From: JAOUEA01 sp963825635
GTDB lineage: Bacteria > Actinomycetota > UBA4738 > HRBIN12
Assembly: GCA_963825635.1 (NCBI GenBank)
Contig: CAWGTU010000001.1
Span: 868,001 to 932,000 of the forward strand
Reading direction: 5' to 3'
Length of the DNA: 64,000 nucleotides
Shown: positions 26,980 through 35,240 of the stretch, in pieces
Position numbering within the stretch: position 1 is the stretch's first letter
Layout: every line of letters begins with the position of its first letter
Program-made: the position numbers and the translations under genes
The notes under the pieces: generated by a model
Seen by the model: only the letters and a program-made list of their open reading frames with translations
Told to the model about the DNA's origin: nothing
Databases searched by the model: none

Positions 26980-27690
26980 ATGGCCGAACCCACCTTCTCG
27001 AGCGCGCTGGTGCTGTTCGCGCACCCCGACGACGCGGAGTTCATGTGCGGCGGCACCGTCGCGAAGTGGACCCGCGGCGGCTGCGAGGTGCACTACGTCG
27101 TCTGCACCGACGGGTCGGCAGGGTCGAACGAGCCGGGCGCCGACCGCGACGAGGTCGCGCCGATCCGCGAGCGGGAGCAACGAGCCGCGGCCGATGTGCT
27201 CGGCGTGAAGAGCGTCACGTTCCTCGGAGAGACGGACGGCCTGCTCGAGGTCACGCCCGCGACACGGAAGAAGGTCACCCGCGAGGTGCGCCGTGTGCGG
27301 CCCGAGGTGCTCGTCGCCGCCGATCCGTCACGCCTCTGGTCCGGCCAGGGATACATCAACCACTGGGACCACAAGCAGGCCGGCCTGCTCGCGCTCACCG
27401 CCGTGATGCCCGACGCGCCGACACGCGTGATGTTCCAAGAGCTCGAGGACGAGGGGATCGAGCCGTATGAGATCCCGAACCTCTGGCTCTCGAGCGACGA
27501 GCCCGACACGTACGTCGACATCACCGACACGATCGACACGAAGATCGCCGCGCTTGCCCAGCATGTCTCCGAGGAAGGTGAGGCCGCGGCCCCGTGGGTA
27601 CGTGAGCGCGCCCGCGCCGTCGGGGAGGAGGCCGGCGTCGAGTACGCCGAGGCCTTCAAGGCGTTCCGCTTCTCGGACGACGATGAGTAG
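26980..27690 (+). CDS. PIG-L/LmbE-family deacetylase
   Basis: 236 residues. The zinc motif AHPDDAEF (HPDD) near residue 13 and the HWDHKQAG block, with its metal-ligand-like histidines, mark the N-acetylglucosaminyl deacetylase family. In actinobacteria this includes MshB (mycothiol synthesis) and Mca (mycothiol S-conjugate amidase). The sequence is too short and divergent to choose between these and other sugar deacetylases. TAGGCT lies eight bases before ATG 26980, so the mRNA leader is about one base. It is followed without gap by the DUF5319 gene. Confidence 0.85.
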   Translation: MAEPTFSSALVLFAHPDDAEFMCGGTVAKWTRGGCEVHYVVCTDGSAGSNEPGADRDEVAPIREREQRAAADVLGVKSVTFLGETDGLLEVTPATRKKVTREVRRVRPEVLVAADPSRLWSGQGYINHWDHKQAGLLALTAVMPDAPTRVMFQELEDEGIEPYEIPNLWLSSDEPDTYVDITDTIDTKIAALAQHVSEEGEAAAPWVRERARAVGEEAGVEYAEAFKAFRFSDDDE

Positions 27691-28212
27691 GTGAGCATGG
27701 AATTCGAGATGGATCCCGGCCAGGACGAGCCGTTCGAGCTCTCGCCGGAGGAACGCCACGACATCGAGGCCGACCTCGACGACCTCGCGGCGATGCGCAC
27801 GGTCTTCTCGCCCCAGGGCGTGAAGGGCGTCGTGATCGCCTGCCAGGACTGCGGCACCAACCACTATTTCGAGTGGGAGCTGCTGCGCGACAACCTCGAG
27901 CAGATGTTGACGTCCGGCGAGCCGCAGCCGCACGAGCCGGCGTTCGACCTCGTCGAGGACGAGTACATCCAATGGGACTATGGCAAGGGCTACGTCGACG
28001 CCGTGGCCGACGCCGGTCTCGAGCCCGATAAGCGCATCGAGGTCACGCAGTGCCCCTGGTGCGAGACCCCGTTCGACGGCTCGTTCGCGTTCTGCCCGAC
28101 ATGCGGCCGCACGCTCGCCACGGTGCGTCTCTACCGAGAGCTGCTCGACCGCGGCTTCGACGAGCGCGACGTGCGAGCTCTGCTCGTCCGCGCCGGCTAC
28201 GAGCCCTTCTGA
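27691..28212 (+). CDS. DUF5319-like protein with C-terminal zinc ribbon
   Basis: 173 residues. The core (SPEERHDIEADLDDLAAM; GVVIACQDCGTNHYFEWELL; EPAFDLVEDEYIQWDYGKGY) matches the actinobacterial DUF5319 family. An additional C-terminal zinc ribbon, CPWCETPF...FCPTCGR, provides four cysteines. The start may be GTG 27691 or ATG 27697, both adjoining the previous stop. Function unknown; the CxxC in both parts suggests metal binding. Confidence 0.8.
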   Translation: MSMEFEMDPGQDEPFELSPEERHDIEADLDDLAAMRTVFSPQGVKGVVIACQDCGTNHYFEWELLRDNLEQMLTSGEPQPHEPAFDLVEDEYIQWDYGKGYVDAVADAGLEPDKRIEVTQCPWCETPFDGSFAFCPTCGRTLATVRLYRELLDRGFDERDVRALLVRAGYEPF

Positions 28213-28300
28213 CGCCGTCTGATCGGGTTGCGCGATCCTCGGGTCGGGCGCACGATAGATCCTGCACGCACCTCGCGTGCCTTGAGAGGGGGAAGCTCGC

Positions 28301-28621
28301 ATGGCCAGATTCATGTTCAAGGTCAGTTACACGAAGGACGGGATGCAGGGTGTCATGAAGGAAGGCGCCGTCAGCCGTCGCACCTTCATCGAGAAGATGG
28401 CCGCCGAGATGGGCGGGTCGATCCCGTCGTTCGATTTCGCGTTCGGCGACACCGACGCCTACGTGATCGCCGAGATGCCCGACCAGATCACCGCCGCGTC
28501 GGTGGCCACCGCTGTCGCCGCCTCGGGCGCCGTGAACATCGAGACGGTCGTGCTGATCTCGGCCGAGGACATCGACCAGGCGATCGCGAAGAACGCGCCC
28601 TACCGGGCTCCGGGCGCCTAG
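28301..28621 (+). CDS. GYD-domain protein
   Basis: 106 residues. FMFKVSYTKDGMQGVMKEG followed by the FAFGDTDAYVIAEMPD block is the GYD-domain pattern, a small ferredoxin-like dimeric fold of unknown function. AGAGGGGGAAG precedes the ATG. Its stop overlaps that of the convergent ligD in a shared CTAG. Confidence 0.82.
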   Translation: MARFMFKVSYTKDGMQGVMKEGAVSRRTFIEKMAAEMGGSIPSFDFAFGDTDAYVIAEMPDQITAASVATAVAASGAVNIETVVLISAEDIDQAIAKNAPYRAPGA

Positions 28622-31182
28622 GGCGCCCGTCGCGAGCCGGCGAGCGGCTCCAGCACGCAGTCCTCGGGTGGCACGTCGGGGCGCATGCCCCGGAACGACG
28701 GCGCGCGCATCTTCCGCGTGCTCTTCGTCATCTCGAGGTACTGCACCTCGCAGACGAGTTCCGGTTCGACGAACGTCGCGCCCTTCACGGCGGCGAGGGA
28801 AGGGTCGTCGATCGGCGGGTCCGGTCGCACGAGCGGCTCGAGCTGCTTCATCAGGTCGTCGAGCATGCGATCGGTGAAGCCCGAACCGACCTGACCGACC
28901 CATCGGAGGTCGCCGTCGACGATCGTGCCGACGAGCAGCGCGCCGAACGAGCCCGCGCGGCCGCCCTTGCCGGGTGTCCAGCCCAGGACCACGCAGTCCT
29001 GGGTGTTCATCAGCTTGATCTTGCGCCAGTCGGGGCTGCGTCGGCCCGGCAGGTACGGCGAGCCGAGGCGCTTCGCCATCACGCCTTCGAGCCCGAGCTC
29101 GCGCGCCTGAGCCGCAAGCGCGTTCCCCTCTCCGGCGACGTGCGCCGTGACCTGCAGCCGGTGGTCCTGCTCCGCGATAAGCTCGAGCAGCTCCCGGCGT
29201 TGTTCCAGCGGCAGGCCGGTCGTGTCGTGGCCGTCGAGCCAGAGCAGGTCGAACGCGACGAGTGAGACCGGCGTGGTCTTCGAGGCGCGCGCGATCGCGC
29301 GCTGCCCGGCGAGGTTCATCCGCTGCTGCAGCACCTCGAACGAGGGGCGTCCGGCATCGTCGAAGGCCACGATCTCGCCGTCGATCACCGCGTTCACTTG
29401 GTCGACGAGCTCGTGAACCATGTGCAGCTCCGGGTATTGCTCGGTCGCGTCGCGCCCGGTGCGCGTGCGGAGCTTCGTCTCGCCGGTCGAGAGCTCGGCC
29501 ACGCACCGGATGCCGTCGAGCTTCGGCTCGAACCACCAGGCCTCGTCGTCGAAGGGCGCCCAGCCGCCCTCGGCGAGCATCGGCTCGAACCGTGGGGGCG
29601 TCGGGATCAGCGGCGCCGACTGCGCGCTCGCGAGGAATGCGAGCCAGTCGGTCTTCGTCTTCACGAAGTGGAACTCGAGGCCGGGGTAGCGCCGGCCGTG
29701 CAACACGAAGGAGACCTTCGTGTCGGTCCACTCGACCGGCTCGTACCAGCCGTCGTCGAAGATGCGCACCTCGCCCGCGCCGTAGTGGCCCTCGGGGATC
29801 GTGCCCTCGAACTGGCCGTACTCGAGCGGGTGCACCTCGGTCTGCACCGCGAGCCGCTTGTCACCCTTGGCGACCGGCAGTCCCTTGGGCACCGCCCAGG
29901 ACGGCAGGCCCCCGTCGCGCTCGAGCCGCACGTCGTAATGCAGCCGGGTCGCGCGGTGCTTGTGGATCACGAACGAGTTGCCGGTCGGCGTGACCTCGCC
30001 GGGCGCGGGCTCGGTGGTGCCCTCGGGGCCGAAGTCGCGCCGCCGGACGTACTCGAACAGCGCCGGGTCCTTCGACGCCGCCGCGATCTCCTCCGCCGTG
30101 CGCGCCGCGACGGCCTTCGCCGCCGTCCGAGGAAGGGGAGCGTCGACCGCGGGCTGCGCTGCGGCGCCGTCGACCCGCTCGGGGTCGACCCCGAGCGCCT
30201 CGAGCGCCGACGTGAGGTCCACCGCCTCGGTGCGCACGCCCTCGAACAGGTCGCCGACGCGTTCGAACCGTTCCCAGACGTTGTCGATGCGGAAGTCGCC
30301 CGGCTCGAACCCGCCCTCGAAGACCTCGTCCCACGTCAGGGGCGTCGAGACCGACGCTCGGGGCTCGGGCCGCACCGAGTATGCGGCCGCGATGTTGGCG
30401 CCCGAGCGGTTCATGTTGTGGTCGATGAAGATCTTCCCGGTGCGGTCGGCGATCTTCCACGCCATCGTGACCCGATCGGGGTCGGCGTCCTTGATCAGGC
30501 GGCCGGCGGCGCCCACGAACGCGCGCACGAGGTCGTAGGAGTAGGTGCCGCGCTGGACCGGCACGTAGATCTGTAGGCCCGTCGCGCCGCTCGTCTTCGG
30601 GAACGAGGGCAGCCCGAGCTGGTCGAGCAGCACCTTGATGTGCCGGGCGACGACGAGCACGTCCTCGTACGTGTAGGGCTCGAACGGGTCGAGGTCGAAG
30701 AAGAGGTAGTCGGGGTGCACCACGTCGGCGCAGCGCGAATGCAGCGGATGGAACTCGATGCAGCCGAGGTTCGCGACGTAGAGCAGACCGGCCGTGTCGG
30801 CGATCGTGAGGTAGTCGATCTCGCCGCCCTTGGCGTCCTCGCTCTGCACCACGCACCGGCCGAGCCAGTCCGGCGTGTGCGAGGGGGCCGACTTCTCGTA
30901 GAAGAACGGGCCGTCGATGCCGTCGGGCATGCGCTTCATCGTGAGCGGGCGCTCGGCCAGATGCGGCACGATGAGCGATGCGACGTTGGCGTAGTAGGCG
31001 AGCAGGTCTCCCTTCGTGTAGCCCTCGTCGGGCCAGAAGACCTTCGTGAGGTTCGACAGTCGCAGCTCGCGATCGTCGATCTCGAACCACCAGGCGTCGC
31101 CGTCGCGGGTCGCCTCGAGGGCGACCGGCATCTCCACCGTGAACGCTTCCTTCGAGACGCGGGTTCTTCGTCGCTTCGCCAC
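28618..31182 (-). CDS. ligD: Multifunctional NHEJ DNA ligase D (Pol-PE-Lig)
   Basis: 854 residues with three enzymatic domains. Residues about 20-300 are the primase-polymerase domain, with the metal DLD in YLFFDLDPFEPYTYED. About 400-520 is the 3'-phosphoesterase (VIHKHRATRLHYDVRLERDG). About 530-840 is the ATP-dependent ligase, with nucleotidyl lysine in EPKLDGIRC and the later ARELGLEGVMAKRLGSPY. The order Pol-PE-Lig is that of mycobacterial LigD. It repairs double-strand breaks with Ku, encoded 1.8 kb away on the other strand. The GTG start follows TAGCAT by six bases, so it is predicted leaderless. Confidence 0.96.
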   Translation of the reverse strand: MAKRRRTRVSKEAFTVEMPVALEATRDGDAWWFEIDDRELRLSNLTKVFWPDEGYTKGDLLAYYANVASLIVPHLAERPLTMKRMPDGIDGPFFYEKSAPSHTPDWLGRCVVQSEDAKGGEIDYLTIADTAGLLYVANLGCIEFHPLHSRCADVVHPDYLFFDLDPFEPYTYEDVLVVARHIKVLLDQLGLPSFPKTSGATGLQIYVPVQRGTYSYDLVRAFVGAAGRLIKDADPDRVTMAWKIADRTGKIFIDHNMNRSGANIAAAYSVRPEPRASVSTPLTWDEVFEGGFEPGDFRIDNVWERFERVGDLFEGVRTEAVDLTSALEALGVDPERVDGAAAQPAVDAPLPRTAAKAVAARTAEEIAAASKDPALFEYVRRRDFGPEGTTEPAPGEVTPTGNSFVIHKHRATRLHYDVRLERDGGLPSWAVPKGLPVAKGDKRLAVQTEVHPLEYGQFEGTIPEGHYGAGEVRIFDDGWYEPVEWTDTKVSFVLHGRRYPGLEFHFVKTKTDWLAFLASAQSAPLIPTPPRFEPMLAEGGWAPFDDEAWWFEPKLDGIRCVAELSTGETKLRTRTGRDATEQYPELHMVHELVDQVNAVIDGEIVAFDDAGRPSFEVLQQRMNLAGQRAIARASKTTPVSLVAFDLLWLDGHDTTGLPLEQRRELLELIAEQDHRLQVTAHVAGEGNALAAQARELGLEGVMAKRLGSPYLPGRRSPDWRKIKLMNTQDCVVLGWTPGKGGRAGSFGALLVGTIVDGDLRWVGQVGSGFTDRMLDDLMKQLEPLVRPDPPIDDPSLAAVKGATFVEPELVCEVQYLEMTKSTRKMRAPSFRGMRPDVPPEDCVLEPLAGSRRAP

Positions 31183-31188
31183 CCGGTG

Positions 31189-31194
31189 ATGCTA
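31189..31194 (-). promoter_or_regulatory. Leaderless -10 element for ligD
   Basis: On the - strand TAGCAT, six bases, then GTG 31182. Confidence 0.6.
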
Positions 31195-31248
31195 GCCGCG
31201 GGCCGAGATCGTAAGACCCACTGGCAGAGGGGCGGATCCTTTCGGAGG

Positions 31249-32013
31249 ATGGACTTGCCGACGCCATCGGTCGGGTGGCACGGTGACGAGCCAGTGAGCG
31301 CCCGTTTCGAAGAACTCGATTGGCGAACGACTCGCCTCGGCGAGATCAGCCTTCGACGTCGATTCGAACCGACCCTGCAGGTCGACATCTACGAGGCGAG
31401 GCTCGGCGACGAGTTCCTCATGTCGAGCGCCTTCACCGTCGCCGAGGTGGCCCTCGCCGACCTCTCGCTCGCCCTCGTCGCAGGCGTGGATCTCGACGTC
31501 GTGGTGGGAGGGCTCGGCCTCGGGTACACCGCGCACGCGGTCCTGCGTGACCCACGTGTGCGTTCCGTGCGTGTCATCGAGGCGCTGGGCGAGGTCATCG
31601 GTTGGCACCGGCGTGGGTTGCTTCCGGTGAGCGAGGAACTGACGTCCGATCCTCGATGCACCCTCGTCGAGGGAGACTTCTTCGAGATGGTCGCGAGCGG
31701 CTCACGCTTCGGGCCCGACGCCCTCGACCGCCACGACGCGATCCTCGTGGACATCGACCACACCCCTCGGCACGTCTTGCACCCGGGTCACGCCGACTTC
31801 TATGAGCGCGAAGGGCAACAGCGACTCGCGAGTCGTCTCGAACCGGGAGGCGTTTACGCCTTGTGGTCCGATGATCCCCCCGACGAGGGATACATCGCCG
31901 TCCTCGAGAACGTCTTCGCCTCGTGCGAGGCGCATGTCGTCGGATTCGCCAACCCGCTCACCGGTGGCGAATCGGCGAACACCGTCTACATCGCCACCGT
32001 GGGGCACGAGTGA
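31249..32013 (+). CDS. Spermidine synthase-like methyltransferase-fold protein
   Basis: 254 residues. The Rossmann-like nucleotide loop is DVVVGGLGLGYTAHAVLRDP and the acidic ribose-binding region is SVRVIEALGEVIGWHR, followed by VEGDFFEMV and HDAILVDIDHTP, as in polyamine aminopropyltransferases. The catalytic details are not conserved enough to claim putrescine as substrate, so orphan family members are equally possible. GGAGG touches ATG 31249 but has ideal spacing to the in-frame TTG 31255, which may be the true start. Confidence 0.75.
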   Translation: MDLPTPSVGWHGDEPVSARFEELDWRTTRLGEISLRRRFEPTLQVDIYEARLGDEFLMSSAFTVAEVALADLSLALVAGVDLDVVVGGLGLGYTAHAVLRDPRVRSVRVIEALGEVIGWHRRGLLPVSEELTSDPRCTLVEGDFFEMVASGSRFGPDALDRHDAILVDIDHTPRHVLHPGHADFYEREGQQRLASRLEPGGVYALWSDDPPDEGYIAVLENVFASCEAHVVGFANPLTGGESANTVYIATVGHE

Positions 32014-32104
32014 CCATGCTGCATGCCTCGGGCCCGATGGCGTTCGGCCCGGCCACCGTGGTAGGAAGCACGTTCGAGGAAGGCATCGATCGGACGGGGG
32101 GACG

Positions 32105-32641
32105 ATGGAGCGCTTGAAGCGGAATCCGGCGGGGTGGGGACTCGTGCTGGGAGGTGCCGTGATCGCGGCGTCGACCCTGTTCACCTGGTTCGTCGTCGAA
32201 GGGGATGGCGGCGAGGAGCGCATCCGCGCGATCGAAGCCGTATCGGGGCAGACGATCATGTTCCTCGGCGTCGCGGCCTTGATCTGCGGCGTGCTCGTGA
32301 TGATCTCGCTCGGCAAAGGCAAGTACGTCTGGGCCACCCTCGGACTGCTGGCATCGGCCGTCGCCGTCGGCGCCGCGGTCTGGGGCATCGTCGACATCGA
32401 CGGCCTCGCCGCTCGGTTCGCCGACGTGGAGGCCTTCTCCACGCTCGTCACGTTCTCGCCCGATGCCTCGCGCGGAGACGCCGTCGGCGACGCGTTCGAG
32501 CAGGGCACGATCTCGGCCCGCCCGGCGATCGGCATGTTCGTCGCGCTCGCCGGTGGCCTGCTGGCGATGGCGGGCGCCTTGCTCTCTTACCGGTACACAC
32601 CTCCGGTCGCCGACCGAACGATCTACGAGCGGGAGGGCTGA
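32105..32641 (+). CDS. Four-helix membrane protein, unknown
   Basis: 178 residues with four hydrophobic segments: GWGLVLGGAVIAASTLFTWF, TIMFLGVAALICGVLVMISL, ATLGLLASAVAVGAAVWGI and MFVALAGGLLAMAGALL. The loop between helices 3 and 4 is polar and probably outside. No family recognised. A G-rich ribosome site (GGGGGGA) precedes the ATG. It is six bases upstream of the DUF6457-like gene, so likely co-transcribed. Confidence 0.7.
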   Translation: MERLKRNPAGWGLVLGGAVIAASTLFTWFVVEGDGGEERIRAIEAVSGQTIMFLGVAALICGVLVMISLGKGKYVWATLGLLASAVAVGAAVWGIVDIDGLAARFADVEAFSTLVTFSPDASRGDAVGDAFEQGTISARPAIGMFVALAGGLLAMAGALLSYRYTPPVADRTIYEREG

Positions 32642-32646
32642 GCGAG

Positions 32647-32898
32647 ATGGAGGACTGGCTGAACACGGCGGCCGGCGACCTCGGCGTCGACCCGATCGAC
32701 GACGACACGCAGGAGCGCCTGCTCGGCGTCGCTCGCGACGTGGCCCACGGCGTCGAGCGCAAGCTCACCCCGATCGCGACGTACATGCTCGGAGAGGCGG
32801 TGCAGCGCAGGGTCGCTGCGGGCGAGGCCCGCGCGAGCGCGTTCTCGGCGGCGCTCGCGGACCTGGAACGAGCGATCGCCTCGGACCACGACGCCTAG
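32647..32898 (+). CDS. DUF6457-like small helical protein
   Basis: 83 residues, all helical and acidic. It opens MEDWLNTAAGDLGVDPID and continues LLGVARDVAHGVERKLTPIA, a pattern I associate with DUF6457 proteins, often found near molybdenum-cofactor genes. Here the neighbours are a membrane protein and ku, so that link is not supported locally. Function unknown. Confidence 0.65.
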   Translation: MEDWLNTAAGDLGVDPIDDDTQERLLGVARDVAHGVERKLTPIATYMLGEAVQRRVAAGEARASAFSAALADLERAIASDHDA

Positions 32899-32984
32899 CG
32901 AGGTTCCGGAGCGTCGGCACCGAGGGATAGGATGACGTTTCCGCGCCGTGCGCCGCGGGAACGCTGACATCCGGAGGGACTTCC

Positions 32985-33896
32985 ATGCCGAGAGCGATGT
33001 GGAAAGGGGCCATCTCGTTCGGCCTCGTGACGATCCCGGTGGCCGTCTACCCGGCGACCGAGGAGAAGACGCTGCGCTTCAACCAGCTCCACGACGAGGA
33101 CATGGGGCGCATCCGGTACAAGCGCATGTGCGAGAAGGACGGCGAGATCGTCGACTTCGAGCACATCGTGAAGGGGTACGAGTACGAGAAGGACCGCTAC
33201 GTCGTGCTGACCGACGAGGACTTCGACGCCGTGCCGGTCGAGTCCAGCCGCGCGATCGACATCCAGCAGTTCGTCGACCTCGACGAGATCGATCCGATGA
33301 TGTTCAAGAAGAGCTACTACCTCACGCCCGACGAGACCGGCGCGAAGGCGTACGCGCTCCTGCGCGAGGCGATGAGCCAGGACAACAAGGTCGGCATCGC
33401 GAAGGTCAGCTTCCGAGACAAGGAGCACCTCGCGGCGCTCCGCTTCAAGGACGACGCGTTCGTGCTCGAGACGATGTACTGGCCCGACGAGATCCGCGAG
33501 GCGGAGTTCGGCGACGTCGACGTGAGCTCGAAGGTGCGCGGCCAGGAGGTCGAGATGGCCCGCCAGCTGATCGAGAACCTCACCGCCGAGTGGAACCCCG
33601 ACGAGTTCACCGACGAGTACCGCGAGGCGATGCTGAAGATCGTCGAGGCGAAGATCAACGGCGAGGAGATCGAGGTCGTCGAGGCCGAGCCGACCGCCAA
33701 GGTGGTCGACCTGATGGAGGCCCTGAAGGCGAGCGTCGCCGCGGCGAAGAAGCAGGCCGACGACGAGCCCGAGCCCGCACGGAAGCGCCCCGCGGCCAAG
33801 AAGTCGGCCGCGAAGAAGACCGCCGCCAAGAAGACCACGGCGAAGAAGTCGACCGCGAAGAAGACGACGGCGCGCAAGAAGGCCGTCGGGGAGTGA
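32985..33896 (+). CDS. ku: Bacterial Ku protein
   Basis: 303 residues. The Ku core starts RAMWKGAISFGLVTIPVAVY and includes YKRMCEKDGEIV, FVDLDEIDPMMFKKSYYL and AREGQ-like ARQLIENL. The final 40 or so residues are a Lys/Ala-rich tail with repeated AKK units, like the extended tails of actinobacterial Ku that bind DNA and tune end joining. Ku homodimers bind broken ends and recruit LigD (28618-31182). A TAGGAT -10-like element lies near 32928, and GGAGGG precedes the ATG. The next gene starts within its stop codon. Confidence 0.96.
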   Translation: MPRAMWKGAISFGLVTIPVAVYPATEEKTLRFNQLHDEDMGRIRYKRMCEKDGEIVDFEHIVKGYEYEKDRYVVLTDEDFDAVPVESSRAIDIQQFVDLDEIDPMMFKKSYYLTPDETGAKAYALLREAMSQDNKVGIAKVSFRDKEHLAALRFKDDAFVLETMYWPDEIREAEFGDVDVSSKVRGQEVEMARQLIENLTAEWNPDEFTDEYREAMLKIVEAKINGEEIEVVEAEPTAKVVDLMEALKASVAAAKKQADDEPEPARKRPAAKKSAAKKTAAKKTTAKKSTAKKTTARKKAVGE

Positions 33897-34840
33897 CGTT
33901 CCCCGCGCCGTACCGGGATCGCCCGGCGCGGCGCGACGACCTCGACGCCCTGGTCGCGCTCTTCGAGGCCCGCGATCTGGTCGACGTCGGGTTCGTCGAC
34001 CAGGCACGGGAGGAGATCCTCGAGGACTGGGGGCTTCCGTCGGTCGACCTCGAGCGCGACACCGTGGTCATCGAGGCGCCCGACGCCGCGCTCGTGGGGT
34101 ACGGCATCGTGCTGGCGATCGACCCGTCGGTGCAGATCCGAGGGATCGGGAGGGTGCATCCGGCGCATGTGGGGCAGGGGCTCGGCTCGAGCTTGCTCGC
34201 CGAACTCGAACGCAGAGCGAGGCTCCGGGTGCCTCCCGGCGCCGTCTCGCCGTTCCGACTCGACGTGGCGGAGCAGGATCGAGCCGCGGCGGCCATCTTC
34301 CTGGCCGCCGGGTACCGCCACGTGCGGTCGTCGTGGCTGATGCACGTGGCGTTGCCGGTCGAGGCTGTCCCGAGCGGTCGTACCCTGCCCGAGGCCACGT
34401 CGCTGCGGACCGGGACGATCGATGACGAGCCGAAGATCCACGAGGTCGTCGAAGAGTCGTTCCGTGACCACTTCGGCTACGAGCCGTTCGCGTTCGACGC
34501 ATGGCGCGAATGGATCCACGCGGCCCCCGGCTACGACCCCGGACTCAGTGTCCTCGCATGGTCGGGCGATCGACTCGTCGGGGCGGCGGTGAACTTCGGC
34601 TCCGACGAGGGCATCGGCTGGGTGGGCGACCTCGGCGTGCTCACGCCATGGCGCGGCCGGGGCATCGGCAGGGCGCTGCTCGAGCGCTCGTTCGACGTGC
34701 TCGCCGCGAGCGGGCATCACGAGGCGCGCCTGGCGGTGGACACCGAGAACGAGAGCGGCGCGACCCACCTCTACCGCTCCGCGGGCATGTCGGTGCGCCG
34801 CAGGTTCGACCTCTATGAGCGCCAGCTCGCCGGCGCGTAA
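33893..34840 (+). CDS. Tandem GNAT acetyltransferase
   Basis: 315 residues with two GNAT domains. The first (about 1-150) keeps only part of motif A (HPAHVGQGLGSSLLAELERR); the second (about 165-315) has the full acetyl-CoA loop LTPWRGRGIGRALLERSF and the C-terminal ENESGATHLYRSAGM. This two-domain build resembles the mycothiol acetyltransferase MshD, but the match is not specific enough to name it. The GTG start overlaps the ku stop (GTGA), so it is translationally coupled to a repair gene, perhaps by chance. Confidence 0.82.
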   Translation: MTFPAPYRDRPARRDDLDALVALFEARDLVDVGFVDQAREEILEDWGLPSVDLERDTVVIEAPDAALVGYGIVLAIDPSVQIRGIGRVHPAHVGQGLGSSLLAELERRARLRVPPGAVSPFRLDVAEQDRAAAAIFLAAGYRHVRSSWLMHVALPVEAVPSGRTLPEATSLRTGTIDDEPKIHEVVEESFRDHFGYEPFAFDAWREWIHAAPGYDPGLSVLAWSGDRLVGAAVNFGSDEGIGWVGDLGVLTPWRGRGIGRALLERSFDVLAASGHHEARLAVDTENESGATHLYRSAGMSVRRRFDLYERQLAGA

Positions 34841-34882
34841 GCTGATGCCCCCGTCCCGAAGGACCAGCCCAAAGGACCAGCC
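34838..34882 (+). promoter_or_regulatory. PII gene promoter and duplicated ribosome site
   Basis: TAAGCT at 34838-34843, sharing its TAA with the upstream stop, is a likely -10. The short leader then has AAGGACCAGCC twice with a 13-base period (34859-34869 and 34872-34882), so there are two Shine-Dalgarno-like sites; the second is properly spaced. Confidence 0.4.
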
Positions 34883-35221
34883 ATGAAGCTCGTGACCGCC
34901 ATCGTGAAGCCGCACCGCGTCGACGAGGTGAAGGAAGCCCTGCGTGACCTCGGCGTGAACGGCCTCACCACGACCGACGTCGAGGGATTCGGTCGCCAGC
35001 GCGGCCACACCGAGGTGTACCGGGGCGCGGAGTATCAGGTCGACTTCGTGCCCAAGGTGAAGCTCGAGGTGCTCGTGCCCGATGGCGACGTGCAGGGTGT
35101 GGTCGATGCGATCGTGAAGGCGGCACGCACCGGGAAGATCGGCGACGGCAAGCTCTGGGTCACCGAGGCCGAACAGGTGATCCGCATCCGCACGGGCGAG
35201 ATGGGCCCCGACGCGGTCTGA
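34883..35221 (+). CDS. glnB: Nitrogen regulatory protein PII
   Basis: 112 residues, the standard PII length. The N-terminal MKLVTAIVKPHRVDEVKEAL, the T-loop with Tyr51 (HTEVYRGAEYQVDFVPK) and the C-terminal GKIGDGKLWV block are all present. PII trimers bind ATP/ADP and 2-oxoglutarate and report nitrogen status to transporters, kinases and regulators. Tyr51 is the uridylylation (or, in actinobacteria, adenylylation) site. It is followed 19 bp later by glnD. No amtB ammonium channel gene is adjacent, so GlnB-type is preferred over GlnK only by context. Confidence 0.95.
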   Translation: MKLVTAIVKPHRVDEVKEALRDLGVNGLTTTDVEGFGRQRGHTEVYRGAEYQVDFVPKVKLEVLVPDGDVQGVVDAIVKAARTGKIGDGKLWVTEAEQVIRIRTGEMGPDAV

Positions 35222-35240
35222 CCGGCGGCGTCTCGACGAG

